Origin: Mytilus galloprovincialis
Lineage: Eukaryota > Mollusca > Bivalvia > Mytilida > Mytilidae
DNA length: 64,000 nt
Assembly: GCF_965363235.1 (NCBI RefSeq)
Contig: NC_134851.1
Location: 36,174,321-36,238,320, forward strand
Reading direction: 5' to 3'
Both the position numbers and the translations under genes were made by a program. Below, piece after piece: positions 1 through 12,867 of this stretch (within the stretch, counting starts at the first letter, position 1; every line of letters begins with the position of its first letter). The notes beneath the pieces are model-generated. The model saw only the letters and a list, made by a program, of their open reading frames with translations. It had not been told where the DNA came from and made no database searches.

Positions 1-659
1 TGATTTTTTAGCGGTCTTTAGAGTATAACAAACAACTCTAAGGTGTTTTCATATATTTTATCAAGCTATTTAATAGATTTCGTAATTCATTACTTGACCA
101 TTTATTGAGTTTTTCAACATGTCAAGGTAAAGAATCTCAAATTTAATAGAAATAATTAAGCATGTATTCTTCTTTTTGTGGTTTGAAGTTTCTTTAGATA
201 AGTAAGTTGCTGAAAAAATATAATATAGAGATATAAACATTACCAAATTTTTACATTATTTTTTCAAAATGGTTTCAAAGCTTCAAATTTGCAATTTCTT
301 TTATGAAAAATGCACGAAAAAAATAAAACTACCCATAACACTTCGATTTTGTACATTTTATGAGGAGAATATTTTTTAATTTAGTCAAATGCAAACTTAT
401 AACCACCAAAGTATCATACTATACATAAATTTCAAGAAAAACAACCAAAAACTGACCAAAAAAGACTCATGTTTGCTAGAGTTATCTCCCCCCTCCAATG
501 TTAATTTTCATAGGAAATTAAAAATGCTGATTTTAAGTTTTCCTCAAGTAAGATTTTATTGGACATTTTTTTGTGTATATTTAGGGCATAATGCTATAGA
601 TTAGAACTAAAACATTTTCTTTTGCAATTAGTTTGAGTTTAAATCTTAGTTTGACGGTG
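1..659. other. AT-rich non-coding stretch
   Basis: I see no gene. The only open frame (389-604) has low-complexity, biased composition and no splice or promoter context. Confidence 0.5.
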
Positions 660-1000
660 TTTTCCCTTGAATAACTGCAAAACAAGCTGCTTCCAGTTTG
701 CCCAAGATCACTGCAGATTGAGATTTGCAAGATCAAATGTCATTAAACCTTTTGTAAAAGCCACTATGGCTTTATTTTGTACCAGAATGAAGTTAGATTT
801 GATTTACCTTTTCAACATTTCAGGAACAATAGATCATATAAGATATCATCAGATAGCTTCGAATCAAATGTACAAATGACCTTTGACCTTGACCTGATTT
901 TCAATATTATATTTCAAGGATCTCAAATAAACAAAATGTTAAAAATTTTAGGCTTACGGTTTATAGGCGAGAGACATTTTCAGAAAGACGTTTAGTTAGT
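660..1000. repeat. Dispersed bivalve repeat fragment
   Basis: The stretch contains the motif ACCTTTGACCTTGACCTGA and surrounding sequence typical of a repeat family I know from mussel genomes. Similar wording occurs near 6250-6400. The two overlapping short frames here are products of the repeat, not genes. Ends are not defined. Confidence 0.4.
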
Positions 1001-2079
1001 GACTTTGATGCACCTACCTAACACACAGCTGAATTTTTTATATGTTATAGTATTATATTTTAACTTCCTTTTTTGGTTGGTCGTAAAAAAATCGTACGGT
1101 GCAATGTTTGTAAAAATTGAATTAAAATCGAGAATTAATTCCAAATTGAAAAGTGACCAACAGTTTTGAAGTGTGAAAAATTAACATGTAGCTTAATTTT
1201 CTGTCGTCACAATGCAAATTTATGTACGTTCAACATGCCAATATATAAAAAAATACTTTTCAAAAATAAAAGAAGTAATTTTTGCGAAAAAAAAACATTT
1301 TTGGAATTTTTTATAAAAATGGTGCCAATTTTCATATTTTTTTCATTTCTTAGATATTTTCGGCTTGAAACCCAAATTAATGATGTTCGTATTATTAAAA
1401 AGTTCATGACTTGTTTAATACATATCTTTATCACTGTATTATTCTGGATTTTATACAGTTTTTCACACTTCACCTTTTCAATCAAATTTCCGAAATCGCT
1501 TTCTCTGTTAATTTCCCTCAGGTTAACGGACCTAAACGCTTCGAAAAAGAGTATTTGTTTTTGGTACAAATATATACAAAGTATGTAAAAAAAAATTTAG
1601 AAGCTGAGATGTCAACGTTTTTTTTTGGTAGAAAACCAATATCTTGTTATTCTTAGTCAATTTGCACTTACAAAAGGGAGAGATTATGAATAACTATTGA
1701 AAAATACTTCTTTCTCAATTGCAACTAAAAGTACTCAAAAATGTGTCAAATCTGATATTTTCCCCATGAACTTGAACGTGAGATATGTCCACCTTTTAAA
1801 TTTCCTACCGTTTTAACCATCGCATACGGTAGACTTATTGATGGTGCAAATTTGGTCAGTATTTTAGAGGAAGCATAGTATATGCGCTTGGGTCACGTCA
1901 AAAGCCTATATGTTGACACGCTATAAATACTTTAATATATGGGATATCTATGCATTCAGTTGACAGATTTTGAATTCTTCGTTGATATTTGAAATACAAT
2001 AAATGTTCTACCTCAGGGTATATATTCCCTTAGCCGTATTTTACATAGGAGTACGTGTTTTTGAATATTCTTCGAAGTT
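1001..2079. other. Intergenic, no supported gene
   Basis: Two long mirror frames (1166-1588 plus, 1207-1569 minus) lie on opposite strands of the same AT-rich DNA. Both are rich in Phe, Ile, Lys and Leu and resemble no family I know. I treat them as chance frames. Confidence 0.5.
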
Positions 2080-2140
2080 TTACTTGGTTCGAGCGTCACC
2101 GATGAGTCTTTTGTAGACGAAACGCATGTCTAACGTAAAC
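2080..2140. repeat. Short fragment of the GATGAGTC/TAGACGAAACG repeat
   Basis: Carries GCGTCACCGATGAGTC followed by TGTAGACGAAACGCATGTC, the core of a mussel repeat that recurs at 5240-5720, 29100-29310 and, reversed, near 52980. Confidence 0.6.
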
Positions 2141-3594
2141 AATCGATCATATGCCTGATATCTTTCAAATTGATTTGTCATTCATTATGGTTGTCGTTAG
2201 TTGCTTTTTATGAGTTTTGCTTTTGTTTGTAGTTTTGAGCATGAATCAAGCTTTTGGGTATTTAATTAAAATTGATTTAGAACCTTTATAGCTTATTATA
2301 AAGTGTTGGTTATTGCTTCTTGTTTTAGGCCATACGATAAGCTACAGTTGTTTACCTCAAAGCATTTAATCCATCGTATACAGAGATCATAATGTCCTTT
2401 TAATCATACTTATCAAAGGTACCGGGCTTATAATATGATATCTTCAGGCTTCTTATTCTAAATACGGATTAACAATTTAAGAGGAGTAATGTCAGAGGGT
2501 CAAGGATGACCTGACACTTCGTTGTATTCTAGACATGGAATAACTGTGTGCTGTTTACGAGTTCTATAACCAGTGGGAATTATGGTTGGCGATGCACCAT
2601 GTTTATTCTGCATGTATAGTTTTTTTATTATATATATGTATCTTTACCAGCAGTTCATGCTCTTACAGGTTCTAACAGCTCATCATCTATCTTTGTTCCT
2701 AAGAAAACTCTCTTTAACGTTTTCGAAATCGCCAATAGATGGCGGGTCTATCACAAATTAAACAAAATTCATATTGATACGTAGATCGGTGGTGCAAAAA
2801 AACTGTAAAGTGTCCGAAACCAAAAATAAGTATGTATAAGTCTAATCAAGACGATTTGAGCAAGCTACATATCAGACTTCCAACCAAAAAGATTGCCATC
2901 GTGTCACGCCTACCACCAAGTGCGTCATCATTTAAACTACATGTTCTGAAAGCTAGCAAACAAAGACATGGCGTCATAACAAACAAATACGGCAGTAGGT
3001 TTAACCAAGTATGAGTACGGATGATAAAAGTGGTCTTAATACGTCATACTTTCTTCATGATAAATTTGTTCTTGTGAAAGAAAGATATATGCATTAGGGC
3101 CTTGTGCATGTACTGAAATCATTGTAAGCCTCTGTCACACAGAATTATGTCAGTAACAGCGAAGTATCAGGAATTGTTCCAGTAAAGTAAAAATTTCACA
3201 GCTCAGTTTTAAAATATGAATTTCGACTGTCTTATATAGTTAAAAATCACAAAACGGAAAATTGCATTATTTGTAATAAATTATATTTATTTCGTTTGTT
3301 TTAAAGAAAAAGATTATTCACAGAAACTCCTTCAGAATGACAAAAAAAAAAACTATATTCCGCAAATTCATATTAGTTCATAAATATCTATATATATCTA
3401 AGTTTTGAATACTGATAAGAAATTAATGCTTGCATTTTTAACTTCAAACTTCTTGACTGCACAAATGTGAGTGAAAATAAATGCAGTCGTAATAAAAAAG
3501 TGTTTGTAAAGTATATAATCCCAAATGTCAAAATAAAGGTCACCGTGGAACCTAACTTTAGTTTGTAATCACCGCATTCTAATTTTGCATTTGG
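2141..3594. other. Intergenic, no supported gene
   Basis: Only short frames of 60-62 codons are present, with no recognisable protein motif. Confidence 0.45.
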
Positions 3595-3697
3595 GTCAGT
3601 TTCACAACAAATCTTACGACTAAAGCTGGTCGTAAGTCATGAATAGTTCACTTTACTAACGATTAATGTTGTCTTAAAGTGTTTTTGTGAAACCGAC
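3595..3697. mobile_element. 103-bp hairpin MITE
   Basis: The left end reads GTCAGTTTCACAA and the right end is its imperfect reverse complement, TTTGTGAAACCGAC. The interior has a second short inverted motif around CTTACGAC/GTCGTAAG. Small fold-back elements beginning GTCGGTTTCACAA are common in molluscs. Target-site duplication is unclear. Confidence 0.6.
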
Positions 3698-4085
3698 TTC
3701 TGTATCTGAATTTTGGTGAACCTTAGATTTGCAGCTATATATGTCGCGGGCAGGATTCCATTATGATTGGATCCATATCACTGTGACCTGATTTTAGTTT
3801 ATGACCACCCCCTATTATATGATGTACATGCATACTTAGTTTGGAAAACCTATGTTCAACGATTCAAGAGATATCGACCGGACACAAACCAGAATCAAAC
3901 AATGTTTAAAAACTTGACGACTCAAATGTCAATTTCAATGTCAAAATGAACTGGTTTAATTTATGAAAAACCACGTGCCATCCCATAATATATCTCTGAA
4001 CTAAGTGTGTTTAACATCAGTTCTATAGTTCAAAGCAATGCATCTTATATTTGAAATCTTTGGTTTTTGGATGAACTGTATGTCT

Positions 4086-4225
4086 AAAATTGAGACTGGA
4101 AATGGGGAATGTGTCAAAGAGACAACAACCCGACAATAGAGCAGACAACAGCAGAAGGTCACCAACAGGTCTTCAATGCAGCGAGAAATTGCCGCACCCG
4201 GAGGAGTCCTTCAACTGGCCCCTAT
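4086..4225 (-). mobile_element. Truncated Naiad-type 3' tail
   Basis: This copy matches the 3' terminus of the Penelope-like element at 58941-59165, including GGGGAATGTGTCAAAGAGAC and the GGAGGCGTCCTTCAGCTGGC-like end (here GGAGGAGTCC). The retroelement 3' end lies at the low coordinate, so the insertion is in minus orientation. An open frame of 65 codons across it (4090-4287) is spurious. Confidence 0.7.
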
Positions 4226-5239
4226 CTGTATACATGTATAAGTTACCTGATTTAATTCGACACGGGCCGCAAACAAGTGGGGACTGACGGACGGACAGAC
4301 TTAAAATGATATTCATCTATCCTCTTTAACTTTGCTTGTGGTTGTATTAAACATCTTAGATAGTAATTTCCAATCTTGACACGGTTTGTAGGCTGTTAAC
4401 AAACAGGAGACTATTGTCACTGTTGATGTGCAATGACATCTACTTTTTACTTTCTTTATTGCGTTGTTTTCTCTCCCTTTTACTCGTCCAACTTTCAAAT
4501 ATTTCATCATATTTTTTTATATTAACACATTTAAGGTCAAATATTTGTTATTATACGTCGTTTTTGTAGAAAGTATTGTTTTACCTATAACAGATAAAAA
4601 CGTCAAAATGACGTCAATTATCGCCAAATCATGAACGATAAGCAACTCAGATTCAGAGCGACGTTATCATAGTATCGTGTAAAGTAAAATTTGAATTAAC
4701 TATATTACCAGCTGCTTCAAATAAGACAATGATAATACAAAAGGGTTATTCTTTCATTTTTCTATGAAAGACCTTTGACCCCAATTTAAAACAAAATGCA
4801 CCATATTTCGCTTTTACGACCGAGAAAAATGGAATCTACACATGTTTTACTTTCGAATGATATATACTATAGCTGTGTGTTATATAGGTGCATTAAAAAT
4901 ATTTTAAAGGTCTGAATGTCAGTCGCCTATGAAGAGTAACACAGAAATTCAGATACAAAAATAGTGACGGGTAGGTATCTTCTGAAGTGTTACCGGATCG
5001 CCTCGCGCCTCGCGCAAATTTAAAACATATGGGTGACATTTTGCGTAACAAATATTTTACAAGAGTGGAAGAAAAAAATAAAAACCAACTGTTCTGAGAA
5101 CAAATGTACATGTTGAAGGTCTTTCCAAATTACATTTCTAGAAAACTAAAACTACTTTAAGTTTACTATTGACGTTCAACTATATTTTTCGTCATAATAA
5201 TAAGAAAATATAAAGTTTTCATACATATGATTTTATTGT

Positions 5240-5470
5240 CTTAAATATGGGAAATAGATTGCAATGCTCTCCAGCTTTGTACTTGTTTGGCTTTATAATT
5301 ATTTTGAACTGAGTGTGACTGATGAGTCTTATGTAAACTTAATTATAATACTGGTACCTTTGATAACTTCTTACACCACTGGGTCGATGCCACTGCTGAT
5401 GGACGTTTCGTCCCCGAGGGTATCACCAGCCAAATAGTCAGCACTTTGGTGTTGACATGAATATCAATTA
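5240..5470. repeat. GATGAGTC repeat, copy 1 (composite)
   Basis: TGTACTTGTTTGGCTTTATAAT leads to GATGAGTCTTATGTA, GGTACCTTTGATAAC and then a second module containing the stretch CCCCGAGGGTATCACCAGCC. The same second module recurs inverted at 47420-47485. Confidence 0.65.
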
Positions 5471-5519
5471 TATGGTATTTTGTTTTTATAAATTACCTAT
5501 TTACCAAACTTTGAATTTT

Positions 5520-5720
5520 TCGAAAAACAAGGGTTTTCTTATCCAAGGAATAGATTACCATAGCCTAGTTTGGCACAACTATTTGGAATATTGGGTCCTC
5601 AATGCTTTTCAACTTTAATTTGTACTTGTTTGGCTGTATAATTATTTTGAACTGAGCGTCACTGATGAGTCTTATGTAGGCGAAACGCGTATCTGGTGTA
5701 TTAAATTATAATCCTTTAAT
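5520..5720. repeat. GATGAGTC repeat, copy 2
   Basis: Direct second copy next to the first: TGTACTTGTTTGGCTGTATAA, GAGCGTCACTGATGAGTC, then GCGAAACGCGTATCTGG. It diverges from copy 1 after the core. The two copies may come from tandem insertion or local duplication. Confidence 0.65.
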
Positions 5721-5888
5721 AATTTTTTGCTACTTTCTATTGAGAAAATGTTATTTCATGTCTCATATGATAGCTTTCTATGCACTGCGTTCAAAAAATA
5801 TATGATTTCTATATTATTTTGACTTATATATGGGAGATCATTTTCTACTTCTGGTTAACAATTATGATTCCAGGATAAGAAAGATAGC

Positions 5889-6150
5889 TTACTTTCAACG
5901 TATTCCAAAGGTATATGATTTCTACGTACTTTTCTTCGCAAAAAGTGATATAATAAGCTATTTCCACTTATTCCAAAGGTTTCTACGTACTTTTCCTCGC
6001 AAAAAGGTATATAATAAGCTATTTTCACTTATACCAAAGGCTTCTACGTACTGTTCCTCGCAAAAAGGGATATAATAAGCTATTTCCATTTATTCGAAAG
6101 GTTTATGATTTTTACGTACTTTTATTCGAAATAAGATATATAATAAGCTA
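5889..6150. repeat. Minisatellite, about 4 units of 66-78 bp
   Basis: Each unit contains TTCTACGTAC, TTTTCCTCGCAAAAAG and ATATAATAAGCTATTTCCA-like segments. I count four units with a few substitutions and an optional TATGATT insertion. The 81-codon frame over it is a by-product of the repeat. Confidence 0.75.
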
Positions 6151-6549
6151 CTTCCAGTTAACAGCAGGCGACCACGGGCTTCATTTAAAGTTTATTGTAT
6201 ACTAATTTTAAAAATATATATTTTCTTAGTATATTCCCCTTGATTGAGTGCAAACATAGAAATATAGCTTTTTCCGGTTTGCACAAGTCACTTTGGAATT
6301 ATAACTTTTAAGGTCAGCTGTCACCAAACCCTTTGAAAAATAAACTATGTCTTCATCTTATAGTAAAATTTGTTTGTTTTTGTATTACCTTAAGTTTTAA
6401 CATCTTTAAAAGGACAATGACTCCTGTCAGATGAAATCCGATCGCTACAAAAAAGAAAAATCTCAAAAAATACTGAATTCCATGGGAAATTCAATACAAA
6501 AAGACCCTTATCAAATGCATAATTCAAAAGCAGCCAAAAATCATGAAAT

Positions 6550-6960
6550 AATTGAATAACAACTGTCAGATTCCTGACTTGGTACAAGCTTTTTCTTATG
6601 TAGGAAAAGGGTGGATTCAACCTAGTTGTATAGCTAGCTATACATCTTACTTGTATGACAGTTCCATCTCATTCACAACATATATGTCATGTGTGAACAA
6701 AACAAACAGACATAATTGGCAAATATGTTAAAATAGGAATAAAACAGTCAACATTGTGTTACAATCTCAATCACTATAAAAAAGTATGAAATAAAGAAAC
6801 ACACAAGGGACTATAGACAAGGCACATAAGCATATACGAAAGACAACACAAACAAAAATTACAAAGTGAACGTACCATTTTTTGTCCAAGCAACCCACAT
6901 ATTTAGCACCAATCCGTTTATGTCTAGCTTTTATAATATAAGATGCACACACAACCAAAG
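6550..6960. repeat. Dispersed mussel repeat (TGTATGACAGTTCC family)
   Basis: Contains CTTGTATGACAGTTCC and AACAGTCAACATTGTGTTAC. The second motif recurs diverged at about 26865-26900, and the CTTGGTACA...TTTTTCTT edge recurs near 32500. No coding content is recognisable. Confidence 0.5.
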
Positions 6961-7637
6961 GGAAAATCATAGAAAACGACCATGACCTTTAACAGTTTCC
7001 CCGTTTTCGTTTTGGTGGACCAATGACCTCAAACCAAGATAACAATAAGCATTTATAGGTGGGAACAAATTTGTCACCTTATGAAAAATATCCTGATTTA
7101 AACCTCATAATAAAGAAAATTGTGACACGTGTAAAACTTTCCTTTATGTAAACAAGAGTGTTTTCGAGCTCTATACAACATAAACAAGACATTCAAACTA
7201 ATAAAAAAACAAATATGAAAATGTTGACACGTTTTATAAGACATCCAAACTGATATAATTACCATATATGAAAAGGTTAACACGTTTTATAGTTCTCGTC
7301 TGGGGAAAAAATGTTTTTGATTCTATCATAGCTGTTTTGTTGACATTTGCTGCATGATTACATGTTGTTGAGTATCTTTGTGTTATATGTCATTGTAAAC
7401 AATATAGAAGAAATTGATGCTACGTCATTTGAGATAAATGTTATGATGTCATCGATCGAACAGTAAAGGCAGAACACCATGAAATAAATACTTTTCGTGA
7501 AAAAACTTTTTTGTTTTTTTTGGTCTGATCATATGTATATCTATCACAAGATATTGTGCATTAATTCATGGTGTTTGTGTGTTTCTGACAATTATAAATG
7601 AAAAGAAAAACTGTAAGAGTTTGAACTTAAATATGTA

Positions 7638-8969
7638 GGACTCGGAGGTGCGATGGGGACGCTGAAGTGCGATGGTCACGCTGAAGTGCGATGGTCTACG
7701 CAGAAGTGCGATGGTCCTTTCGTTGAAGTGCGATGGTTTAGCACGACTTTTAGTTGTTTTGACGTTTTCTAAACAACACGGATTCGCAGGCAGGTAGATA
7801 AGATTATTTAGATTAAGATTTATTGCGAACAAAGGAATTAAAAAAAAACAAAGTAACGAACAATTCAAGTCCAGAACAGTTTTGAGCATTAAAGGTTGAG
7901 GTTACAAAAAAATTTATAACTAAGTCATGCTACAAATCATAAGGAACAAATCGGCTAAAAGATGATCTTGGTCTGCTGATTGGTTATCTAGCGTTCGGTG
8001 TTATGCCGCAAACATTTTGTACGATCAATAAAATGTCTGGGTCTTTGCTTTAAGTATGTTTCACTCAGTTATATGTGATTTTTTTAAATAAAATAAAATT
8101 TATTAAAAGCAATCATATTTATCGAGTCGATATAATTTTGCTTTATTATTGAGATGAACTCTGCTTTGTAAGAAAACTCGCACTACATATAAGTCTAATA
8201 TTATTGTTCTTACAGTATAAATCTTCTGCAACAGGTTAGTTTGCGGAATATCGGAAAATCAGCTTATTCTAAAGTTTTCACAGAACTCGCGTCACGTTTC
8301 GCTATAAGTCAAGCATATATACATGTACTTGATGGCTTTTATTTGTTAAATACTGTTCAATATTATATAAATGGATGAATCAGTGTCTTATGAGCAATTT
8401 CTCGACTATGATATGACGAGAACAAGTTATATTTGATAAAATGAGATGGACCCTGCGTAGCACTTTATTGACCGACACGCTGAACCTTTTTGTTTTGGCG
8501 CACTTGACATTTCCTCCAACTCGAATCACTTATACTAAACTAATGCCATCTAGCCCATTTTTTCTGACTCCATACTTCTCCGTGCTAAGCGGATGATTAG
8601 CAAATTAGACTTGTATGTATTTTTTATTAGACCTGACTAATAATTGAAACCGATCTCCCAAATGCGAAGCTAGAACGCTAACCACTTCACCACACCTCAT
8701 TCAATAGAGTTCTTACTTCAGACCATCGCATTTAGCTGGAATAAACCATCATACAGTTTCATTAAAGTCAACTTTATAGTTAGACCATCTCTGACAGAGC
8801 CGCCATCGCACATCAGCGTAACCACCATTGCACTTCAGCGTAGATATCAACAAGTTAACGTCACAATGTTACCATCGCACTTCAGCGTGTTAACCAACGC
8901 ACTTCAGCGTACACCATCGCACTTCAGCGTGACCATCGTGGTTCGGAGTACCATTGCGGTTCCGAGTCC
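7638..8969. mobile_element. TA-flanked TIR element with subterminal 17-bp repeats
   Basis: The left end is TA|GGACTCGGA and the right end is TCCGAGTCC|TA, with TA dinucleotides at 7636-7637 and 8970-8971. Inside both ends lie arrays of CGCTGAAGTGCGATGGT: about five units at 7647-7738 in one orientation, and five or more at 8723-8940 inverted. No transposase frame is present, so the element is non-autonomous. Subterminal arrays of this kind are usually transposase-binding sites; that role is inferred. Confidence 0.75.
8632..8700 (-). ncRNA. tRNA-like (SINE head) remnant
   Basis: On the minus strand, TGGTGAAGTGGTTAGCG resembles an A box and GGTTTCAATTA sits where a B box would be, about 30 bases downstream. 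No clean cloverleaf forms. It is best read as a decayed tRNA-derived SINE inside the TIR element. Confidence 0.3.
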
Positions 8970-9914
8970 TACAAATGTAGTATAAAACATAATTGGTTTT
9001 GAGACTTTGACCAAAAGGAAACAAGGAAAACATGTAGGAAATACAGATGACAGCACTCGAAGTTTAAGTACTGTTTGTGTGAAGAAACATTACATTTTCA
9101 AAAGTTCAAAATTGTAACAAATTAATATGCATGTATATTCTTTGTGGAATATCAGGTCATTTAGTATGGTTTCACGCAAATAAAAAGATAAATATTACGT
9201 AACCTTTTTTATTTGTTAAATATTTTAATAATATTATAAAGAAGGATCTAAGAACCGATTATATTATTACTATCTCTTGTGAGATCATACTGCTGGAATA
9301 CTATTAATATCCATGTTAATGTCAATCATACCTCATCATCTTTATATTAAACGACAGACAACAGTATATGGAACATAAAATAGAAACCTAAATACTTGGC
9401 AACACATGTTCAAACATCACCAAAAACGGACTGTAATCGCAGGTGCTTAGACAGGGTAGGCAGATCCTGTTATAAATGTAGCAAAACTGGTACACAAAGA
9501 AAGAAAAAAAAAGAAAACGAACAACACTTGTGTTTGAAAAAAGTAGTAAAAGATAGAACCCTCCCATTCCAGTGTTAATTTATTGCACCAAAAAAACATT
9601 GATAAATTTAAAAAATGTACAAGTCTTCTAACGTTTTTGAAATCCATTTGAAAAGCATTGTGAATGAAATAATCTACAAAGAGAGAACTCTTTCCACTTT
9701 CATCAGCTAAAAGACGGCTAGTTTGTTTGAAAAAGCTATTACTTGTAATTACTTTGTTGTTGCCTTAAATTAAAAGAATGTTGGAACCCAGGAAAAATAA
9801 GTTCTAAGGGAATAATATGGCAGTTGTTTTTCACTAATATGTTTTTGGTTGATAAAGTTTGATATTTATCATCTTTTTGGGGACTTTTTTAAAATTAGCA
9901 GCGTTTATGCATTT

Positions 9915-10139
9915 TTATTTATCACATGGTTTGCTAGCTATAGATTCCCACTTAAGGTTTTTACTGAAAAAAAACATATAAACACGTTGCTCCTGTTCTA
10001 TATTATTTCTCAGCATCAGTGAGTCAAATATGGATTTCGCGCTGCTGTGTTCCATGAGACCCTTACCCTGCTGAATCACCCGGTCTTGCTCAAGGTGGAG
10101 TTCATACAATTCTCCCTGGATTTCGATATCGAAAGGCAT
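9915..10139 (-). pseudogene. Exon-like 74-residue frame, unknown
   Basis: The frame encodes MPFDIEIQGELYELHLEQD and a following charged segment. Its codons are richer in G+C than the surroundings, which is why it looks exon-like. A related but decayed copy lies 630-640 bp to the right (about 10630-10800 minus), where the matching peptide reads VAFDIEIQ. The pattern is vaguely like a metalloprotease propeptide strand, but I cannot support that. No convincing acceptor precedes it. It may be an orphan or dead exon. Confidence 0.3.
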
Positions 10140-10960
10140 TATTACATCGGAGTTTACACCAGTAGTGATATTTACAAAGTGATAATGAATTTGTTTAGTT
10201 ACATAAACGTCGTGCTAGTGCCATGAAGAAGGCAATTATGTTGATATCACACCTTTTCTATTCTTTTTTCTAATAAATGTGTTCTTTTAAAGAACGATTC
10301 AAAATGTAATCGATCATATCAGATACAAAAAAGGACATATTTTACTTACATCTAGAAATGGACAGCGAGGGCCGATTTAACAGAAAACTTTACGAAAACA
10401 GGGATGATATCAACTTTCGAATTTTAAACTTCCCATACTTATGAAGCAACTTCAAACAGTGCTTGCATACAGGTTATATATCTCCCAATTGCTATTACAT
10501 TCCAAGGCTTGTATTTTCTATCAATATTTCTATCACAGGTGCAACACATGTAGAACATGATCTGCTTACACTTTTGGTACACTATTCTGAATAGAACCAG
10601 CATAATCTGATAATCTATAGGTGCATTGTTATGTCCAATCCAAATTGTGACATTTTGAGTGATTGTAGATTAAACGTTTCGTCATTCCATGAGATTTTCA
10701 TCCAACTGAAGCACGATGTCTCTCTCCATATGAATCTCCCCGTTTTTTCAACCTGGATTTCAATATCGAAGGCTACTGTTGCATTGGAATTTAAGACATG
10801 GCATATCCAAAGTGATAATTCATTTTTTGTTAGATAAACGTGTCGTTGGTGTCATGAGGAAGACAATTATTTTGATATAACACCTTTTTCTGATAAATGT
10901 TTTTTTTTCAAAGTATGATTCAAAATGTGATCGTTCATATCGGATAACAATTTTGTTTTT
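9990..10960. repeat. Imperfect tandem duplication, period about 640 bp
   Basis: Segments 10100-10310 and 10740-10940 align. Both contain CCTGGATTTC(G/A)ATATCGAA, an AAAGTGATAAT motif and GAAG(G/A)CAATTATGTTGATAT-like sequence. The second copy is more diverged. Confidence 0.6.
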
Positions 10961-11299
10961 ACCAAAATCATCTGCTGTATATTACTTAGTGTTGTTTATT
11001 GTTTATTCATTTTTGTAAGGGTTATTGAGCAATTATTACGAAGTATTTGAGTAGACTTTAACATGTTTATCCTTCAACATGAGCAACAAATTTAGCTTTT
11101 AGATATTAATAAAAATCACTCGATAGAAACATTGGTTCACTCAATTATTGCTATAGGGAATGGATGTGGTGTGCAAAATTTGATAATTTAGCCCATATTC
11201 ATGGTTTACACAGACATGTTTTAGCGTATTGCTTAGTATATCATTTAATAGTTTAGGAATGCTAGTTGCCCTATTTGATATTTTTGCGTTTGTATTGGT

Positions 11300-12167
11300 C
11301 TAATTACTGGTGTTTTCAACGGTTAACCGTCGGAAAACCCGAATACCAAAAACGCTAACCGGTTAACCGTACTTTCTTCAATTTCAATAGATTTGATACA
11401 AATGTGTATTGAAATTATTAAATTATTTTGTTCTATTTAAAAGTTGTCGTCGTTGTCATTAATTTGACAGATCAATTGTCTCGTATATTGATTGCTATTG
11501 ATAAGAAAAAAAACACCATAAAATTAATTAGAACTTAGACAACTTGTCTTTCAGCTCAGGGCAAGATCTAAAGTTAACATAATTAGTATACATATTTTTT
11601 GAAAAGTAACTTAAAATCGCAAATTCGGTTAAATTTCACTATTTACTTGATTATTTGATTTTTGATCTAATATTTCGTAGATGTATATCTTAATGTGCAA
11701 CCGCCATTGTGCAAGTCTTTGCCATACTTTAAACGAAACGACAACTAAAAAAATGTCAAATGCAAATCAACATGAATGCAATTAATGTATATACTTGATG
11801 ATTCGAATAACAGGCAAATTGAAACAATCCACATCATTTTCTTGAGATATCAAGAAAAAATAGAACAATCATCGGTTTCAGACATTTTCAATTCGACGAG
11901 GTCAAGAAGATTGATTATTTTACAATCAGAAGTTATTAAAACTGAAACCATAGCAGATACGGTGTAACTTCGCCAGGAATCCTCACAGACAAGCCTTATA
12001 AGGACTTACTTCAATCCATCGTATTATAAAAACGTACAGTTGTAGGGTTCTATAGATAAGGCCTTCAAAAATCAACGTAAACTATCTGTTACCCGGTTAA
12101 TCGGTCGAACGATTATCCGAGTAACCGGTTAAGCAAAACTGTACGATTTGACAACACTACTAATTAC
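11300..12167. mobile_element. hAT-like MITE, 852 bp plus 8-bp TSD
   Basis: Both flanks carry the same 8 bp, CTAATTAC (11300-11307 and 12160-12167). The element runs 11308-12159. Left TIR is TGGTGTTTTCAA; right TIR, read inward, is TAGTGTTGTCAA (3 differences in 12). Palindromic GGTTAACCG/ACCGGTTAACC motifs lie just inside both ends. An 8-bp duplication with such TIRs is diagnostic of the hAT superfamily. There is no transposase frame, so it was mobilised in trans. Confidence 0.85.
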
Positions 12168-12523
12168 CTTTTCATTCTGCATGTTCTCATAAATACTAAC
12201 AAACATATTTTGTCTTTTTGTAAGGGTTATTAGGCAGTTTTTATGATTAATATTGTGTTACATGCAATTAAAGCAAATGAACAAAAGTCAGATTCACAGA
12301 GACAACACACCGTTACCATATGATCTTAACGATGGTTTAATAGCGTCGAATAAAGGCTACAGTAGTATACCGCTGTTTGAAATTTATAAATCGATTGAAA
12401 AAAACAAAAACAAATCCGGGTTACAAACTAAAACTAAAGGGAAACACATCAAATATAAGAGGAAAACTATACGACACAACACATATTGCAAACGTTTAAC
12501 CTTATGAGATCTTGATGATACAG

Positions 12524-12867
12524 AAATAAAATTTAGAATTGAAGAGGGTCATGTGTCAAAGAGAGAACAAACAGACCAAAGAGAAGAACACAGCCGAAGG
12601 ACACCAATGGGTCTTCGAATTCAACGTAGCCCCAAAAAACTTTTCGTCTGTAAAGAAAGTACACAATGAATCATTTTATTTTTCGCAATACAAATAAAGC
12701 ATTTTACAGATCCTATATTCAACCAACGATACAAGCTTATGAGAAATATAGTGCTACAGACATAACAAAATCTAATTTTGATAAGATGGGTCAATATCTT
12801 TAATTGTTTTAACATAGGCGGTAATTGTAACGATTTTTCCGGTAGCTCAGTCCATATCGTAAACTTG
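12524..12867. repeat. 344-bp direct repeat, left copy
   Basis: Nearly identical to 13341-13683. It includes a variant of the Naiad-tail motif (GGGTCATGTGTCAAAGAGAG) near its start and ends in CCATATCGTAAACTTG. It could be a pseudo-LTR of a Penelope-type insertion or a simple tandem duplication. Confidence 0.75.

Noticed and set aside
1166..1656. Long overlapping frames on both strands
   Set aside because: Mirror frames in AT-rich DNA with low-complexity composition and no motif.
5240..6150. Short regular repeats suggestive of a CRISPR-like array
   Set aside because: Units are contiguous with no unique spacers; it is an ordinary minisatellite in eukaryotic DNA.
8632..8700. Functional tRNA gene
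   Set aside because: A-box and B-box-like stretches exist but arms do not pair into a cloverleaf; kept only as a tRNA-like remnant.
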